DNA from: Dioscorea cayenensis subsp. rotundata
Taxonomy: Eukaryota > Streptophyta > Magnoliopsida > Dioscoreales > Dioscoreaceae
Assembly (NCBI RefSeq): GCF_009730915.1
Contig: NC_052475.1
Span: 620,001 to 684,000, forward strand
DNA: 64,000 nucleotides
Direction: 5' to 3'
Shown here piece after piece: positions 39,674-52,625 of this stretch. Position numbers and translations under genes: made by a program. The notes under the pieces were generated by a model. The model made no database searches, was not told the DNA's origin, and saw nothing but the letters and a program-made list of their open reading frames with translations. Position 1 is the stretch's first letter. The number at the start of each line of letters is the position of its first letter.

Positions 39674-41220
39674 TTACTTTCCATTTGGCTTGTTGGTGCC
39701 ACCGGCTTGAATCATCCTCTCCAGCTGCCGCACAGGAGGTTTATCAGGAATCATAATAATAATAATAATAAAAGTAAAAGAAATCACAATATTCAAATAA
39801 AAAATTATTAATTATAAGAGTGTAATTAATTAAGATGAACATTATCATCGAAGAGAATAACTTACATTCAGCATGGTCTCAAATTTGTTTCGCAGAATAT
39901 TATATTCATCTTTGATCAAATTCACAGCACTCAGACACCTGCTAATTGAAATAAGTTATAAAAAAAACAAAAAAATACATGTAATACTACAACGCTATAC
40001 CAAAAAAAGCTAATAAAAAAAGTTACACTTAGTGGAGGTTCGAAGTTATGTTTTTTTTTTTTTAATTGAAGTGATTTATTTATTTTTTTATTTAAAAAAA
40101 ATTGAGAAAGTTACACGTTTTCCATATCATTGCCATTTTTATAAAATCATACAAAATGAGTAATAATAGTTCACAAAATCAAGCTTGAAATTCATTTGAA
40201 ATAGCGCTACAGATAAGAACTACTTAGAATAATCACAAATAATTAAGGAAAGAATTAAATGATTAACAAGAAATTCATTGCTTTTCCTCAAACTTGGTTT
40301 AAAAAAGGAAAGCTCCGTTACGACCACAGTAAAAAAAATAAGTATTTTACTATTTTCTTCAAACTTGGTTTAAAAAAGGAAAATTCTGTTACCACCGTAG
40401 CAGTAATGGTTAAAAAAATATATATATAATAAAAAAAATTATTTCTTTAAGAACAAGCAAATATTTAGTCCCAGAAAATCAAATCTTCGGCTTTCTATTT
40501 GAAAGAGAAATGAATTACTACTCTTCTATTGTGAGCAAGCGGTAAACTAAAGAAAGATTGGGATGAAAAGTAACTTAAATTTACCCCTGGCGGTCGTTTG
40601 CATCACGGAACTGACGATACTGAACGCACGCCAGTTTCATCTTCGGAGCTCCAACGCTGCAGAAAGGATAAATTTTTCTTGAAAAAAATAAATAAAAGAA
40701 ATTAATAACCAAAGAATTCATCATCAAAATAAGGGCACAGAATCAGTACGTGCAGCTACTTCCTTTCAGACGATGAACAAGAGGATCCACATTTTGGAAA
40801 TCAATCACAGCCTGATTCCTGCCCAAATACATATAAATGTATAAATCTCCGATAAAAATATATATATATATACAATAAATTCAAAATCTTGGAAACAAAT
40901 TAACAAACATGATAGTCTCAATCTCATTGAAAACCGTCCCAGTATCACCGCAAAACATGGCGATCACCTCCGCAACAAAGCCAGGGCTGGTCTCATCTTG
41001 CAATGTCTGCAGCTGCGTGAACTGCTCATCCAGCAAACCCTAGAAATTCAAATTATCCTCAATCTCAACCCTGATTCCCATTTTAAAAGAAAAAAAAAAC
41101 CAAATTTTTCCCACAAATTCAATCAAACACAAACTCGAGGCTAAACTTGGGGAGCTTTACCTCTTGGAGCATGGAGTCCACCAGCGCTGCAAGCTGCTCC
41201 TTGTAGTTCACGGACGCCAT
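39674..41220 (-). CDS. AHP: Histidine-containing phosphotransfer protein (AHP)
   Basis: Six exons on the minus strand: 41220-41161, 41039-40909, 40818-40750, 40656-40585, 39938-39866, 39724-39674, giving 151 residues, the usual AHP length. The HPt motif is [20 protein letters not shown], with the phospho-accepting His at residue 79. AHPs shuttle between cytosol and nucleus and carry phosphate from cytokinin-receptor histidine kinases to response regulators. The helical bundle is recognisable in [20 protein letters not shown] (41-60) and in [20 protein letters not shown]. The phospho-His is present, so this is a true AHP, not a pseudo-HPt like AHP6. All junctions keep frame; the donor of intron 2 is GTTTGT. 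Confidence 0.93.
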
Positions 41221-41239
41221 TGAAGGAGCACAACCAAAC

Positions 41240-41278
<39 letters not shown>

Positions 41279-41382
41279 TGAGAAAGAGTGCGAAGGGATT
41301 CGTAGGGGAAGAAGGGGTATTTATAGTGAGGGTAGTGTGACCAAATGTAGCGCATGGGGCCTCTTAATTGAATGCCACGTGG
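41240..41382 (-). promoter_or_regulatory. AHP promoter: GA repeat, TATA box and G-box
   Basis: On the minus strand, TATAAATA (41318-41325) is about 100 bases before the AHP start codon. A perfect palindromic G-box CCACGTGG lies further upstream (41375-41382). Between TATA and ATG a GA dinucleotide run (about 41241-41274) would be CU-rich in the mRNA leader. Confidence 0.55.
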
Positions 41383-42663
41383 ATGACAAGATTAGTGCAA
41401 ATTTTTATGCATTTAATACGTACTCTGTACTCATTTAATTCGATTAATTGTCATCTGTTATATCTTCTGGGCTTTCCTTACTGGTTTGCTTCCTAAATTT
41501 AGCTTATCTGGTTTGTTTTTTCTTTTTCTTATTTTTTAAAATGCTAGAAAAATCTTAAAAATTTCCATATATTTCAATATTTGAGAATTTAAGTATCACA
41601 TTGCTTAAAAAAAAATGTTTTTGGTGTATTTTTTTTTAAAATGGTGGCTTTAGTTTTATTGTTTTAGTTTAATCTTGAAAATGATATGGTATGTTTGAGA
41701 TCAGCATCTTTAATTGACTTGGTTTCTTTAATAAGGTGGTTGATTTTGTCGTTTTAAGTTTTATTTCTTACCTTAGCATCATTGATAATTCTTATCGTTT
41801 ACATCAAGTTATTTTTTACCTTAGCATCATTGATGATTTTTATGTCATTTAGTCTATATCTATTTTCTTATTAAAGGGAGTCTTTTAACTCCTTAAAAAT
41901 TACTTAAAAATTTTTAAAAAAAAAATACAACTCTCACTCGTAATAATGATTGAAGATTGTGGCTTTATATTTATTTGAAAAAAATAATTCTTTCATGAAG
42001 GGGAAAAAGTTTTTATAAAATATCTTATATTGCCTTGCATCAATTATTTATCCATTTTAAATTTTACATAACAAAACAGTAATAAAAAAATATATACATA
42101 CATATTTTGTTTTTTAGAAAATGAATAAACCATTAAACATACTAAAAAGGAACAGGTACAATCAGGAAGCTTTATCCCTTCTTTTTCTTTCCTCTATTTT
42201 AAATATATTTAAAAGGAACATGCACAGATTCAGAAGTTTTATGCGCTTTCCCTCCTCTATATCTGTGTGTGTGTGCTGAGATTTTATTTTCATGAAAATA
42301 ACTAATATTCGAAAAGTTCTTTTTAAAAAAATAAAAAGAACAAAAAAGGAAAAAGGAAAACATGAATAAAGTCGGTCAGTTTTATTTCCAAAAACATGTG
42401 AATAAAGTGTCAGTCTTTCATATCAAGGCTCAATGTACACACCCTCATCCATGCATTTGCATGTGTTTCAAAAGCACTGTCTCCACTCCATGCATGCCTG
42501 AACAATATAAGTCCTTTGTTCACGAGATTCCCAAAGACATTGTTATGCACTTGCAAAATGAACGTGAATTCAATCCTGACACTATAAAAGGACCAAGAGA
42601 TGAAGATGATGATGATCACACCAAGGAGTAAAGAAAACAGATATATATCTACATATAAAAGCT
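41383..42663. other. Intergenic region with Root_cap gene promoter
   Basis: AT-rich. TTACCTTAGCATCATTGAT occurs twice (about 41769 and 41818), a short direct repeat. A reversed LINE-like tail occurs near 42110-42140. An 89-codon ORF at 42362 has no recognisable product. ACTATAAAAGG (42581-42591) is a good TATA box for the next gene, about 75 bases before its ATG. Confidence 0.5.
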
Positions 42664-43701
42664 ATGAATACATATATGAAGAGAAACAAAGGATTAATCA
42701 ATACTATTATTAGCTTTGTTCTAGTTATGTTTCTGATAGCATGTACAACCAGAGTTGAAGGGTTTGAAAAATTATATCCAAGGAAGGTGAGATGCAGGCT
42801 GAGTTTCTACCCAAAATGCTATTATGTCTCTTTACCATGTCCTCCACAATGCCCACAGAGTTGCTTAATGGACTGCACCCTCTGCAAGCCAATCTGCCGT
42901 AAGTTTATTATAACTCTCTTTAATTATTCTTTACTATATATATAACACCAATGAACACCAATTAACATTAATATATAACACCATTTATCAGAATGCAATA
43001 GACCTGGTGCTGTTTGCCAGGACCCACGCTTCATTGGCGGGGATGGCATCACCTTCTACTTCCATGGCCGGAAAGACAAAGACTTTTGCTTGGTGACTGA
43101 CTCAAACCTCCACATCAACGCACATTTTATCGGCAAACATAACCCGACATCGGCCTCGAAACGACGTGACTTCACCTGGGTCCAATCCCTTGCTATCCTC
43201 TTCAATAATCATAAGCTCTTCATTGGTGCTAAAAAGATTAATACAACACTGTGGGATGACACTATTGATCAGCTTGAACTCTACTTCAATGAGCACTCTA
43301 TAACTCTGAATTCAAATGAAGGTGCAGTGTGGGAGTCCATGAGTGATCCTAGAGTGTTTATTACTCGCACACGTGTGAGCAATGGAGTGAAGTTGGAAGT
43401 GGAAGGGAAGGTGGAGATCTTGGCTTTGGTTGTGCCAGTGACTCAAGAGGAGTCAAAGGTGCACAAGTATAATGTGGGGAAAGATGAGAGTTTGGCTCAT
43501 TTGGATTTGGGGTTCAAGTTGTATGGTGTGAGTGAGAAGGTGGATGGAGTGCTTGGGAGGACTTATAGAAAGGATTATAAGAGCAGGGCTAAGATGGGAG
43601 TGGCAATGCCGGTGTTGGGTGGTGACCGTGAGTTTGTTTCTTCTGGTCTTTTTAGTACTGATTGCCTTGTGTCTCAGTTCAATGCAACTGCAACAAGCTA
43701 G
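42664..43701 (+). CDS. Secreted Root_cap-domain (LEA-related) protein
   Basis: Two exons, 42664-42898 and 42992-43701, giving 314 residues. Residues 13-30 (NTIISFVLVMFLIACTTR) form a signal peptide core. A cysteine-rich segment follows (CYYVSLPCPPQCPQSCLMDC and CTLCKPIC), then QCNRPGAVCQDPRFIGGDG, ITFYFHGRKDKDFCLVTDSN and LHINAHFIGKHN, hallmarks of the plant Root_cap family (PF06830) that is often labelled LEA-like. The C-terminal half has GVLGRTYRKDYKSRAKMGVA, also typical. Function is not known; members are often expressed in root cap, pollen or stressed tissue and are probably extracellular. Full length, with no breaks. The ATG at 42664 gives the signal peptide; no alternative start does. 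Confidence 0.88.
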
Positions 43702-44281
43702 AGAGAAAGGCTGATATGATGGCTGTCTTTTAGCTTTTCTCTTCATTATATATATATATACATAATGCATAGCTAATAATATACTATTATCTATGTTAAC
43801 TTATTTACCTTTAATAACATCTACCATCAGAGTGTGCGCAAGAGAAGTTAAAATCATAAATAACAACATATATGCTTGTTATTATTTTAGATAAACAGAA
43901 TTGAACTTGATTCCATACGACTGCATTAATTGAATTCCCACTTTCAAAATAAAAGAAAAATAATAGAATAAGGCAATAAGCAATGGTGGATTGCATCCTA
44001 TTAGACTTGCACATTGAAGCTCAAAGAAATTTATTAATAAAATGAGGCAGTAATTTATCCATGGTGGATGGCACAGTTTGGTTGTATGATACATTTTTGA
44101 TAGAAGAAATACATTGAAGCACAAAGGAATTGATTGGAGCTCATTTTAAACCAATAAAACACAACAAATCCAAAGATTGAATTCTTTTAAAAGTGGACGA
44201 ATGTCATTTGAATAAACAAGACAAGTAATGTATTCAGAATACATAATAATTCAATAGATCACACATAATCATATTCAAATT
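43702..44281. other. Intergenic region between Root_cap and URH1 genes
   Basis: Convergent 3' sequences. TATATATATATA at 43748-43760 is the only simple repeat. The segments ACATTGAAGC.CAAAG.AATT around 44011 and 44111 are similar (about 100-bp period), a weak direct repeat. No gene is visible. Confidence 0.45.
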
Positions 44282-47229
44282 TCAAGGTTTCATGAGCAGC
44301 TCTTTAACGAATAAAATAACCCTGGGAACATCAACTGACCATGCTACTGAGATCGGTGAATAGCCAGACCATGGGTTACTGCTGTTCCAGCTGCAACATA
44401 TATATAGATTGGTGTTCAGCAGTAAGTCGAATTCAAATTAAATTAAACAAAATCCAAACTAAGCAAGAAAAACCATACTTCTTCAATCCTTGATCCATTA
44501 GGGTATGTCCCACACAGATGCCTTGTGTCTCAACTCTTACAACACCCTTCTTAAATGAAAATAAATCCGGTCGAACCAGTGCAGCAAAACAAACAGGGTC
44601 GTGCAGAAAAATACCTGCATTTGAGAATTTTGTTCATGTTAGACGGGATAAATTACAAATATTTATAGCGAAAAAGAAAGAATAGAGAGCTTCTTTACCG
44701 TAGACACCATCAGATTTTACATGCCAATCCCTATAGAATTGGCACATATCACATAGGAGCTGCGCATATCTTCCTTTAGAGTTTCTCAACTCAAGGAGGT
44801 CTGAATCTGAAATCATGGGCAGTATCAGGATGCGTATGAATTCAAGTGTGGTATAACCGGAACAAGTAATAAAAATAAAAAGACCAAAACCTTTTAAACA
44901 AACTTGGGTGGTGATATTTATTCCGACAACAAGAATATCTGCTCCACATGTGAACACAATATCAGCAGCTTCAGGGTCCCCGTAAATCTGTGAAATAGTT
45001 CAGAAATCATTAGATGGCATTTTCTCAGCTTATTTTGTTTTAAATAACAAATCACCATCTTAGGTGAATGGTTCCACAAACTAGATAAATTCAAATCCTA
45101 GGCACGTGGATAAATTTATCCCTGATTTATCACACTTTTATGCAAATGACAAATGAATAAATAACACAGTAGGCATTAATGGAAAAGAACAGAAGTTATC
45201 CAGTTCCCCAAAATTTAAAATCAAATGATTTATCTTACATTAGCTTCCGCAGCAGGATTCACATTCCCAGATGCAAAGAAAGCCCCGCCAAGGACAACAA
45301 TCCTCTTAACCTTGCTAGCAAAGGACGAGTCCCTTTTGATGGCCTGTGCATGTAAATGTAGATAATAGTTATCACTTGCAATAAATAATACATAACTTTC
45401 CTATCAGAAGTTCGGTTAAAGGATGATGGGACAGAGTAACTTACCAATGCTAAATTTGTTAAAGGTCCCAATGCCAGTATAGATACTTCATTTGGGAACT
45501 CAGAAACCTTGTCAACCAAAAATTCAGCGGCACCTTTCTCGATCCTTTTTCCTTTAGGAGGGGGAAGTGATATATTCCCCAACCCATCAGAACCATGAAT
45601 AAAATCAGCAATTCGTGGCTTCCCCCTCTAATAACATGAAACAGAAAAATGGTACTTTAACTACAAGAATGACAGTACAAATGGCTGACAAATGAATTCA
45701 TGAGAAGAAACTCTCATGACAATCCAAGTCAAAAGAAAATCAGTGCCCTTTGCCATTTAAAGTTGGTATAAAATGAGACGGTGTAGAAAGTTAACTCGCA
45801 TAAAAAATGAAGTCATATAATTTTCATAAGATTTTGATGAACAGTAAATTGTATCAACTAGATATATAAGTCACCCTTGTTTCTGGACAAAAATACATCA
45901 GTATGTATAATGTTCATGGAAGTCTTATAGGTTTATCATTTTCTTCCCTCAAACCAAGAGAACAATCTGCTATGGGCATAGCATATCAGATAAGACACAA
46001 AGTTATAATGCAGAAATCTCTATTGCGCCTGAAAAGTTACAACACCAAATTCAGAAAGTTTCTCAATTTTACAGAGATACTGCCTTCCATTTAATTTTCA
46101 CACAACCTTACTGAAGCAAAGAGGACTTCACTTCATTCTAGAAGGTATACCATTTCAATTTTAACTAACAAGCACACTTGGCAATTAGCATCCCATCTAA
46201 CTCAATAATAAAAATATAACAACAATACTTCCAGATAATAAATAGCAGACAGTGGTAAGCTGCAGGTGATCAGATCCATACCTTCAAAGGCTCATCACTA
46301 CCTTGTGCCACCGGAAGTCCAGAACGCCCTGCAATCTCACACTATCCTTTTTCATAACACACACACAGAGATAACGATTAATGTCTTTATAAACATCAAA
46401 CACATGACAAATAAAGATGAGTCAAGCATGACACATACCAAAAGCAGAGCATTGCGAGTCGCATCTTCTGTACTGACGTTGCCAAAAATTGTTGTCAAAC
46501 CTAGAATCTCAATCTCTGGTGTTTGAAAAGCCATCAAAATAGTCATGCTATCATCTGTTACCATAAAAGGCACAGAGAAAAAAAAAAAAGGTCAGGTCAG
46601 CATCCTGGTTCTCATAGACTTCCATCTCCAAAAACAAAACCATAAAAAAGCCGAAACTATATTACTCCAGCACAAGCCTAACTGAAAGGGACATGAAAAA
46701 CCCACTAGTAAGGGAATTTTGCACCCAACGTACAGTGAATTGCAGCTTTACTATTAAAAAAAAAAAAACTTTTTTTTTTAAAAGAAAACAGAGGGGAAAT
46801 ATCAATAGATCAAGGAACAAAGAGAAAAATCAGAACTTGCAAAAGAATAACAGAATAATTAGCCATAAATAGTTCAGTAGTGAACCTTCAGATTGCGTAA
46901 AAATCAAGTTTCATGGGACAATAGAATAGCATAAGAATGAAATCTAAATTCCAAATAGCTTCTTTAAAAACATCAGACAGGGCAATCAACCAGATCCCAT
47001 ACAGATCTCCGCTATTATACGAAAACAAAATCCACTACAGCCCCGATAAAGCAATGCAATCGAACAAAGGGCAAGAATCAGAGCCTCAATTGAAAAGAAA
47101 ACAGGAGAACAAAGTGGTACCGATCCCAGGATCCGTATCGATGATGACTTTTTCCTTCTTCGAAAGTGGTTGTCCCCCGATCTCCAGATGCCCATGTGAG
47201 TTCGAATTCAAATCTCCAAAGGATTCCAT
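44282..47229 (-). CDS. URH1: Uridine nucleosidase (URH1-like ribonucleoside hydrolase)
   Basis: Nine exons on the minus strand: 47229-47121, 46554-46439, 46341-46282, 45627-45445, 45343-45239, 44987-44891, 44806-44699, 44614-44479, 44390-44282, giving 340 residues. The enzyme hydrolyses uridine (and to some extent inosine/xanthosine) to base and ribose in cytosolic nucleoside salvage and degradation. The calcium-binding N-terminal motif IIDTDPGIDDSM spans exons 1-2. Other family blocks are LGLTTIFGNVSTEDATRNAL, ADFIHGSDGLGNISLPPP, SILALGPLTNLALAIKRD, VLGGAFFASGNVNPAAEANI, GDPEAADIVFTCGADI, GICVGHTLMDQGL and the end LLMKP. These match Arabidopsis URH1 closely as I remember it. All donors and acceptors are GT-AG and the frame is intact. 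The exon 2 boundary may be off by a base in my reading. Confidence 0.93.
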
Positions 47230-48418
47230 TACCCCCCACTCCTCCTCGACGAAGATCAACGAATGCTAGGGTTTCAAGGAAGAGAGACGAGAGAGACGAG
47301 CGAAAGGGTTCCGTCTCGCGCTCTCTCTTCTCCCTCGAAATTTATACTTCTTTTTTTTCTCTTACGACTCGTGAGAAATAAGAAGACGGTGGCATATGCC
47401 ATGGCTTTAAAAAGAAGATCTCAGTACACGTGGCGTAAAATGAGTGGTCCACGATGATAATTGGCTTCGACTATGAATCGAAAGAACAATCTTTGGATAT
47501 CTTCGTTTTTAGGACGGAGAAAACGATGGCGAGTATTTTGTAACATGTTTGAAATTTTGAATTCTAGTCCTAATCAATGAAATAATTAAATTAATTTTTT
47601 TATAATAAGTTCATTGACACATTTAAAACAAAAAAAAAGTTCATTGACTTGATTTGAAATTGAATGAAATACTATCTTGGTTTGTGCGGTAGATTCTCAT
47701 CTTGCCATATTATTATTATTATTATTATTTTTTCATTCAGGCTCACAGCTTTTTTTTTTTGTAAAAGTACGCCAAGTTGTTTTCATAAAATAATACATTT
47801 CTTCAATGGGATCCAAATCAGCGGCCCAAAATGATAAGGATGCATTTGGCAGCAATTTGCCCTTCTTTTTCCTGATTTATTATTCTTATAAAATTATAAT
47901 GGGATACTTTTTGCAAAAAAATTTAATATCTTGCCGTAGGTAGGCACTTGCAATGCTGGTGTGTCACGACACAAATAGGATCAGGGTGATGACTGTAAGG
48001 CACATCATGTTACACACTTGGATAGAATAAGCTTGAACCATGAAAATAACAAAGAGTCACGTTAGATACAGATAACAAGGTAGGCAAGATCACATGCGCT
48101 CATATGCCAAGCAATGTTAGGAAACAATCTAATCTAACCAGTGACACAACGTTTGCAAAAGAATCCGGCAAAATTTGCAGGTAGAATTAAGAAATAGTAC
48201 TACAAAAGGGTATAACATGGCAGACAGAATCCTCCTCATGATGAATATGGTGATTGATTCATTGAGTAACACTCTTTTCAATCGACCAAGAGAGTCAAAA
48301 CATGTAAGTTATCTGGCATGAGGAGTTAGTCTGCACATGTTAAGAAGAAGGATACTACAAAAAGATTTGTAGGATGGATTGAGGAAGTCAGTGAGGATGA
48401 GAACAAACTGTCGAAGCT
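47230..48418. other. URH1 promoter and intergenic region before TAF12
   Basis: Contains the URH1 leader (CT/GA-rich, 47275-47360) and AT-rich spacer. A TTA trinucleotide run at 47710-47728 is a microsatellite. CACGTGGC (47428-47435) is a G-box-like site about 200 bases before the URH1 ATG. No other gene. Confidence 0.5.
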
Positions 48419-51400
48419 TCAGGCCGGAGGTGGTTTGGCAGCATGAGATTTGGAGTTTGCTGCAGCTTGTGTAGAAGTGGGGTTTTTCACATTCCCTGAA
48501 TCGCCTGTTGCTACCATTGATTTCTTGATCTAAAAAACACAGCAAATGGCACACATGATGTATGTAATATATAAACCTAGCATGACTGGCCCATAACCAT
48601 ACAAGGGCATGGATAACAACAAGATGCATGCAATTCAAATCATAAAATTTTATAGGATATAATACATACCACAGCAAGTCTTTCCTTGTGAATATCATTT
48701 ATAACCTGCAGCAGAAAACAACAACAAAGAAAAAATAAAATAAAATTAGAGCAAGTATACTAACCAAGCAATTACGTTTAAAATTCTTTATATGTGGTTT
48801 TGAAACTCTCACAGGTTTCTTATAGCACTTAATCTCATCTCCACTAAACCCGGGGAGTGACATACTCCAATTTCTCTCTGCATCCAAAATATCAAATGAA
48901 CCAATCATATAAAATGTAAATAATCAGCAGGAGAAAGTCAGAAAAAGGTGGCAAAAGTAGGCAATAAAGCAATAGACAACACTGAATTCACTTACCGACA
49001 TGAAGAAGTATGTCCTTTGCTTCCAGTGTGGTAGATTTTCGATGCTTAGCCAAAGAGCAACCAAATGCTGTTATCTGTCCATTAAGAGAAATTAATTTAA
49101 CAAATTGCCTACAGAATCATGAACCAGAGAGTCAGTAGTAGAAACCCTCGACACCAAAAAGCATAGCAACATCAATTCTTTACTGACAAGCACTCCCTCA
49201 CAATTTTTTCCCCTGAGATAGAAATGAATTCCTCACACTCTACCCTTTCTGATCCATAACCACAAGCACTTCATTAAGGTCCAAACTATTTGGTTTTGTG
49301 CTTGTCAACATGCTAAGCTATGCATGGTAAGTAGGACTTACAGATTCAATGAAATCATCAGCAATCTCCACTAGAACATCTTCAACCTCAGGATCCAACT
49401 TCTCGGATGGATCAATCTGTTCAAAAGAAAAGGATGGTTAAAAGCCTTGGAGTTTGCACATTACATAAACCTTTCACATATTTGGGCTGAATCTGAATTA
49501 AAAAATAAAATAAAATCACTGCATCAGGATCTTAAATGAAAATTATGTCAAGCTAACATCACCACTGTAGCCCTCGTAGGTCAGCAGTGCAGAGATATAG
49601 GATGAGAAGCTATAAATTGACACTATCATATGTCAGTACTTCCAGCACCATCACGAATACATGTATTTACTAAGGGTTTGCAAAGCGATGACCAGGAACG
49701 CAATGTTCACTAATTTCTATACTTCAAATATTGCTTTGTAAAACTAGTATGCATGTTAAGTTCTGCGTCTGATGCAGATATATGACTTGTTTCGAATTTT
49801 CAGGACAAGGAATCAGACAAGATGCATCAATCACCTGAGCCACCAAGTCACGGATACTTCTCTTGCTGAGAATCTGAGTACCAGATTCAGGATCTGGGGC
49901 AACAACTGAAGAAATAGGCCCCGTTTGAGCAGCAGACTGTAATGATGCTGGAATATTTGACTTCTGCTGAACTGACAAATGAGCACGAGCACCTTGCTGT
50001 GGTGGCAGCATTTGTTGGCTTCTTGATGGTAAGAACTGTTGATTGTGTTCTTGTGACTGATTTGGCAAAGCAGACTGCTGTTGATGCATTTGTTGAAGAT
50101 GCAGCGGTAGATTCTTTTGTTGTTGTTGTTGTTGCTGCTGCTGTAGTAAAGTGCTCTGTAAAGAATGCTGATGTTGCTGGGAAAGCTGCGGCCTTTGCTG
50201 AGGTACCTGTTGCTTCAACTGTGGCCTGTATTGAGAGGAAGGAGATGCTTGCAACTGTTTTCCTTGGGCTGCCATCCATTGTTGATCAAGAGTTTGAGGA
50301 GTTTGTGCTCCAGATGTTGGGGTATTTGAAGAGGCCATTGGAGGTCTTGCTAAACCATGGGTTTGAAATTTCTATAAATGAAAATAAAAAAGCTGAATCA
50401 AATTAAGCATGGAAATTAAAAGTTCACAGAGTTATTTACATTGCTTCACACCACTGAAAATCTAAGTAAGAGATTATCAGGAAAACAAAAGGGGCACTGG
50501 CTTAAAGTCCCACAATGTTCTAGTTGGAAAGCTGGGATGATAGCTGTAGGTCAGAAATGAACATAGAAAAGATGGAAGATGTCATATGAAACACCAGACA
50601 GAAATATACGAAATAGAATCTGCACAAAATACTAGTCAATGCACAAGGAAGCAATATAAGGTACAATTGCACATTTTCATAAACAGAATTGCATGACAGA
50701 ACCCAGCAAAAGCCAACATCAAACGATATAAGCAATTTATAGGTTTGATAGATTGAAACACACTTATCACTCAACATAAATTCGGTGAACAGGAGTGATA
50801 ACCAGGTTCGTTTGGATAACATATATAGAGTTTTGGCAGCTTACTTGGGCACTTAAAGATTGACTAGTTGCTGGAGATGCTGATCTTGCTGTTGGCTGAC
50901 CAAGCCGTGGATGCTGTCCAGCAACTCCACTCAAGCGCATCTGAGAACCAGAGCTAATAGAACCAATCATGCCAATGGTCTGAATCCCAGGAGCAGGTTG
51001 CCTGGCCTGGAAAACCAGTTACATAACAGAAGCAAGAGCAATGAATCAAAAAGTGACAACCTATGGTGAAATAAACCACCCCAGCCTTCAAGATTCTAAC
51101 TTTAGACCTGATAAGTTCAGCTTATCCATGAATAAGCATGGCAATGTAGGTCAGACCTAAGAAATCAGGAACTTGCGAAACTACAGTACAAGAAGGTTGT
51201 GAAAGAGGATAATGTTCCTACTAGAGCATGCCAATCTAGACAGTTGCAGCGGGAAAAAAATAGTAGATTAGGTAACTGTCTAAGCATAAAAAACCTAACA
51301 AAGCTCTTCCTCGTTGCTAACCTGAAGCTACACGATCCATACATCACATCACTAATCCAGTCACAAAACATCAATGCAATCGAATACAAACATAAAGAGC

Positions 51401-51905
51401 AGAAACACTATGCCAAATAATCATCGATTACCTGGGCATTTGACAAGGAGGACTGGTCGGGGCGATGAAGGCCAGAGTAGGGCTGACTGAAGGTTGTAGA
51501 TGGGTTGAAAAAGGTCTGGCCTGGCTGATGGGGTCTCGGATGGTGGGCGGGAACTCCAATTGCCATCCCGCCCCGCTGGATCGGAGCAGTAGAAGTGGCG
51601 GCAGAGGAGGTGGCTGGTATGTGGGACGAGAAGTGGGGGAAAGGGCCCTGGGGCCGAGAAGTGGCGACTGGAGGCCTCGTCTGAGACTGCTGTGTTTGCT
51701 GCGATTGGGGCGGTATGGGGGCGGAGGAGGAGGTGCTGGTGGATGGAGGCGGGACTTCGGTGGTCGCAGGGGCGGACGAGGATGAGGTTTGAGACGGAGT
51801 AGTCGTCGGCGTCGGCGTCGGCGCCGCCACCGTGGAGGAGGGCGGTGGTGGAGGCTCGGAGGAGGGCGGCGCTGATGACGCCGCTGGGGGTTCGTTCGCA
51901 TCCAT
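48419..51905 (-). CDS. TAF12: TFIID/SAGA subunit TAF12
   Basis: Eight exons on the minus strand: 51905-51432, 51006-50845, 50371-49835, 49416-49342, 49074-48996, 48877-48813, 48705-48670, 48529-48419, giving 512 residues. The first half is low-complexity: Pro/Ser/Thr-rich (residues 5-80), then Gln-rich with a pure run encoded by CAG/CAA near 50120-50145. The conserved C-terminal histone fold (about 378-460) reads [76 protein letters not shown]12 is an H2B-like histone-fold subunit that pairs with TAF4 in TFIID and is shared with SAGA. Plant TAF12b (EER4/CKH1) has the same long Q/P-rich extension and acts in ethylene and cytokinin responses. Polyglutamine length may vary between individuals. 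All junctions are GT-AG and in frame. Confidence 0.92.
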
Positions 51906-52625
51906 GAGTTCTTCGCTCCTTCGCCTCTTCGCCCGCGTCGAGGAGTGGAAGATATCCTTTTATTTCAGGTTTTGGGTTCGGGTTCGGGTTCGGGTTTACT
52001 ATTTGGATCCGAATCCGGATTCGGGTCCAAACAACAAACAATAAACTGTTTGTAATGCTTTATTAAATCCAAATTTATTCTTCATGAGCTATAATTAAAT
52101 TGAAAATATGTATAAAAAATTCGTAAGACGTGATAATTTTTAAAAATAAGATCATGATCATTTGAATAACTAAACAAATTTCAATACATACTATAATGAA
52201 TGTTATTACATAGTAGAGCAAGTTAAATATGTCCTTAGAATCCTAACACATCTATTTGTATTTTGTATATGTTGAATTTCAACTAGTGCTTAGAACCTTA
52301 TATGCACATATCTCTTCTTCTTTTATTACCAGGAAGTTTTAAAACTCAGGTATGCATTGTTTATTCTTTTATTTATCTTTTCATTTTATTGCTTATTGAT
52401 TAGTATTCTCATTGCAAAAATATGTTTTAGTTTTATGGACCGGATTGGTTTTGTTATTGTGCTATGTGATCAAGAAGACAACGTTCAACAATTTTTTTTT
52501 TTTTATTTATAAAATATAGCTGAATCACATATCTAAATGTGAAAATTAGTATTTTATCATATTTATGCTTTCACTTTATGTGAGTTAAAAATTTGAAAGC
52601 GCAATAACTCACATAAAGAGCGAAA
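51906..52625. other. TAF12 upstream region
   Basis: GGGTTCGGGTTCGGGTTCGG repeats at 51970-51995 lie in or just before the TAF12 leader. They are a short hexamer run, not a telomere repeat. The remainder is AT-rich with a poly-T run at 52492-52504. No gene. Confidence 0.5.

Noticed and set aside
51965-51996. Telomere-like GGGTTC repeats
   Set aside because: The unit GGGTTC is not the plant TTTAGGG repeat and only four or five copies occur in a gene leader.
51421-52041. 206-codon minus-strand ORF and other frames over the TAF12 first exon
   Set aside because: They are alternative frames of the Pro/Ser-rich TAF12 exon, without family matches.
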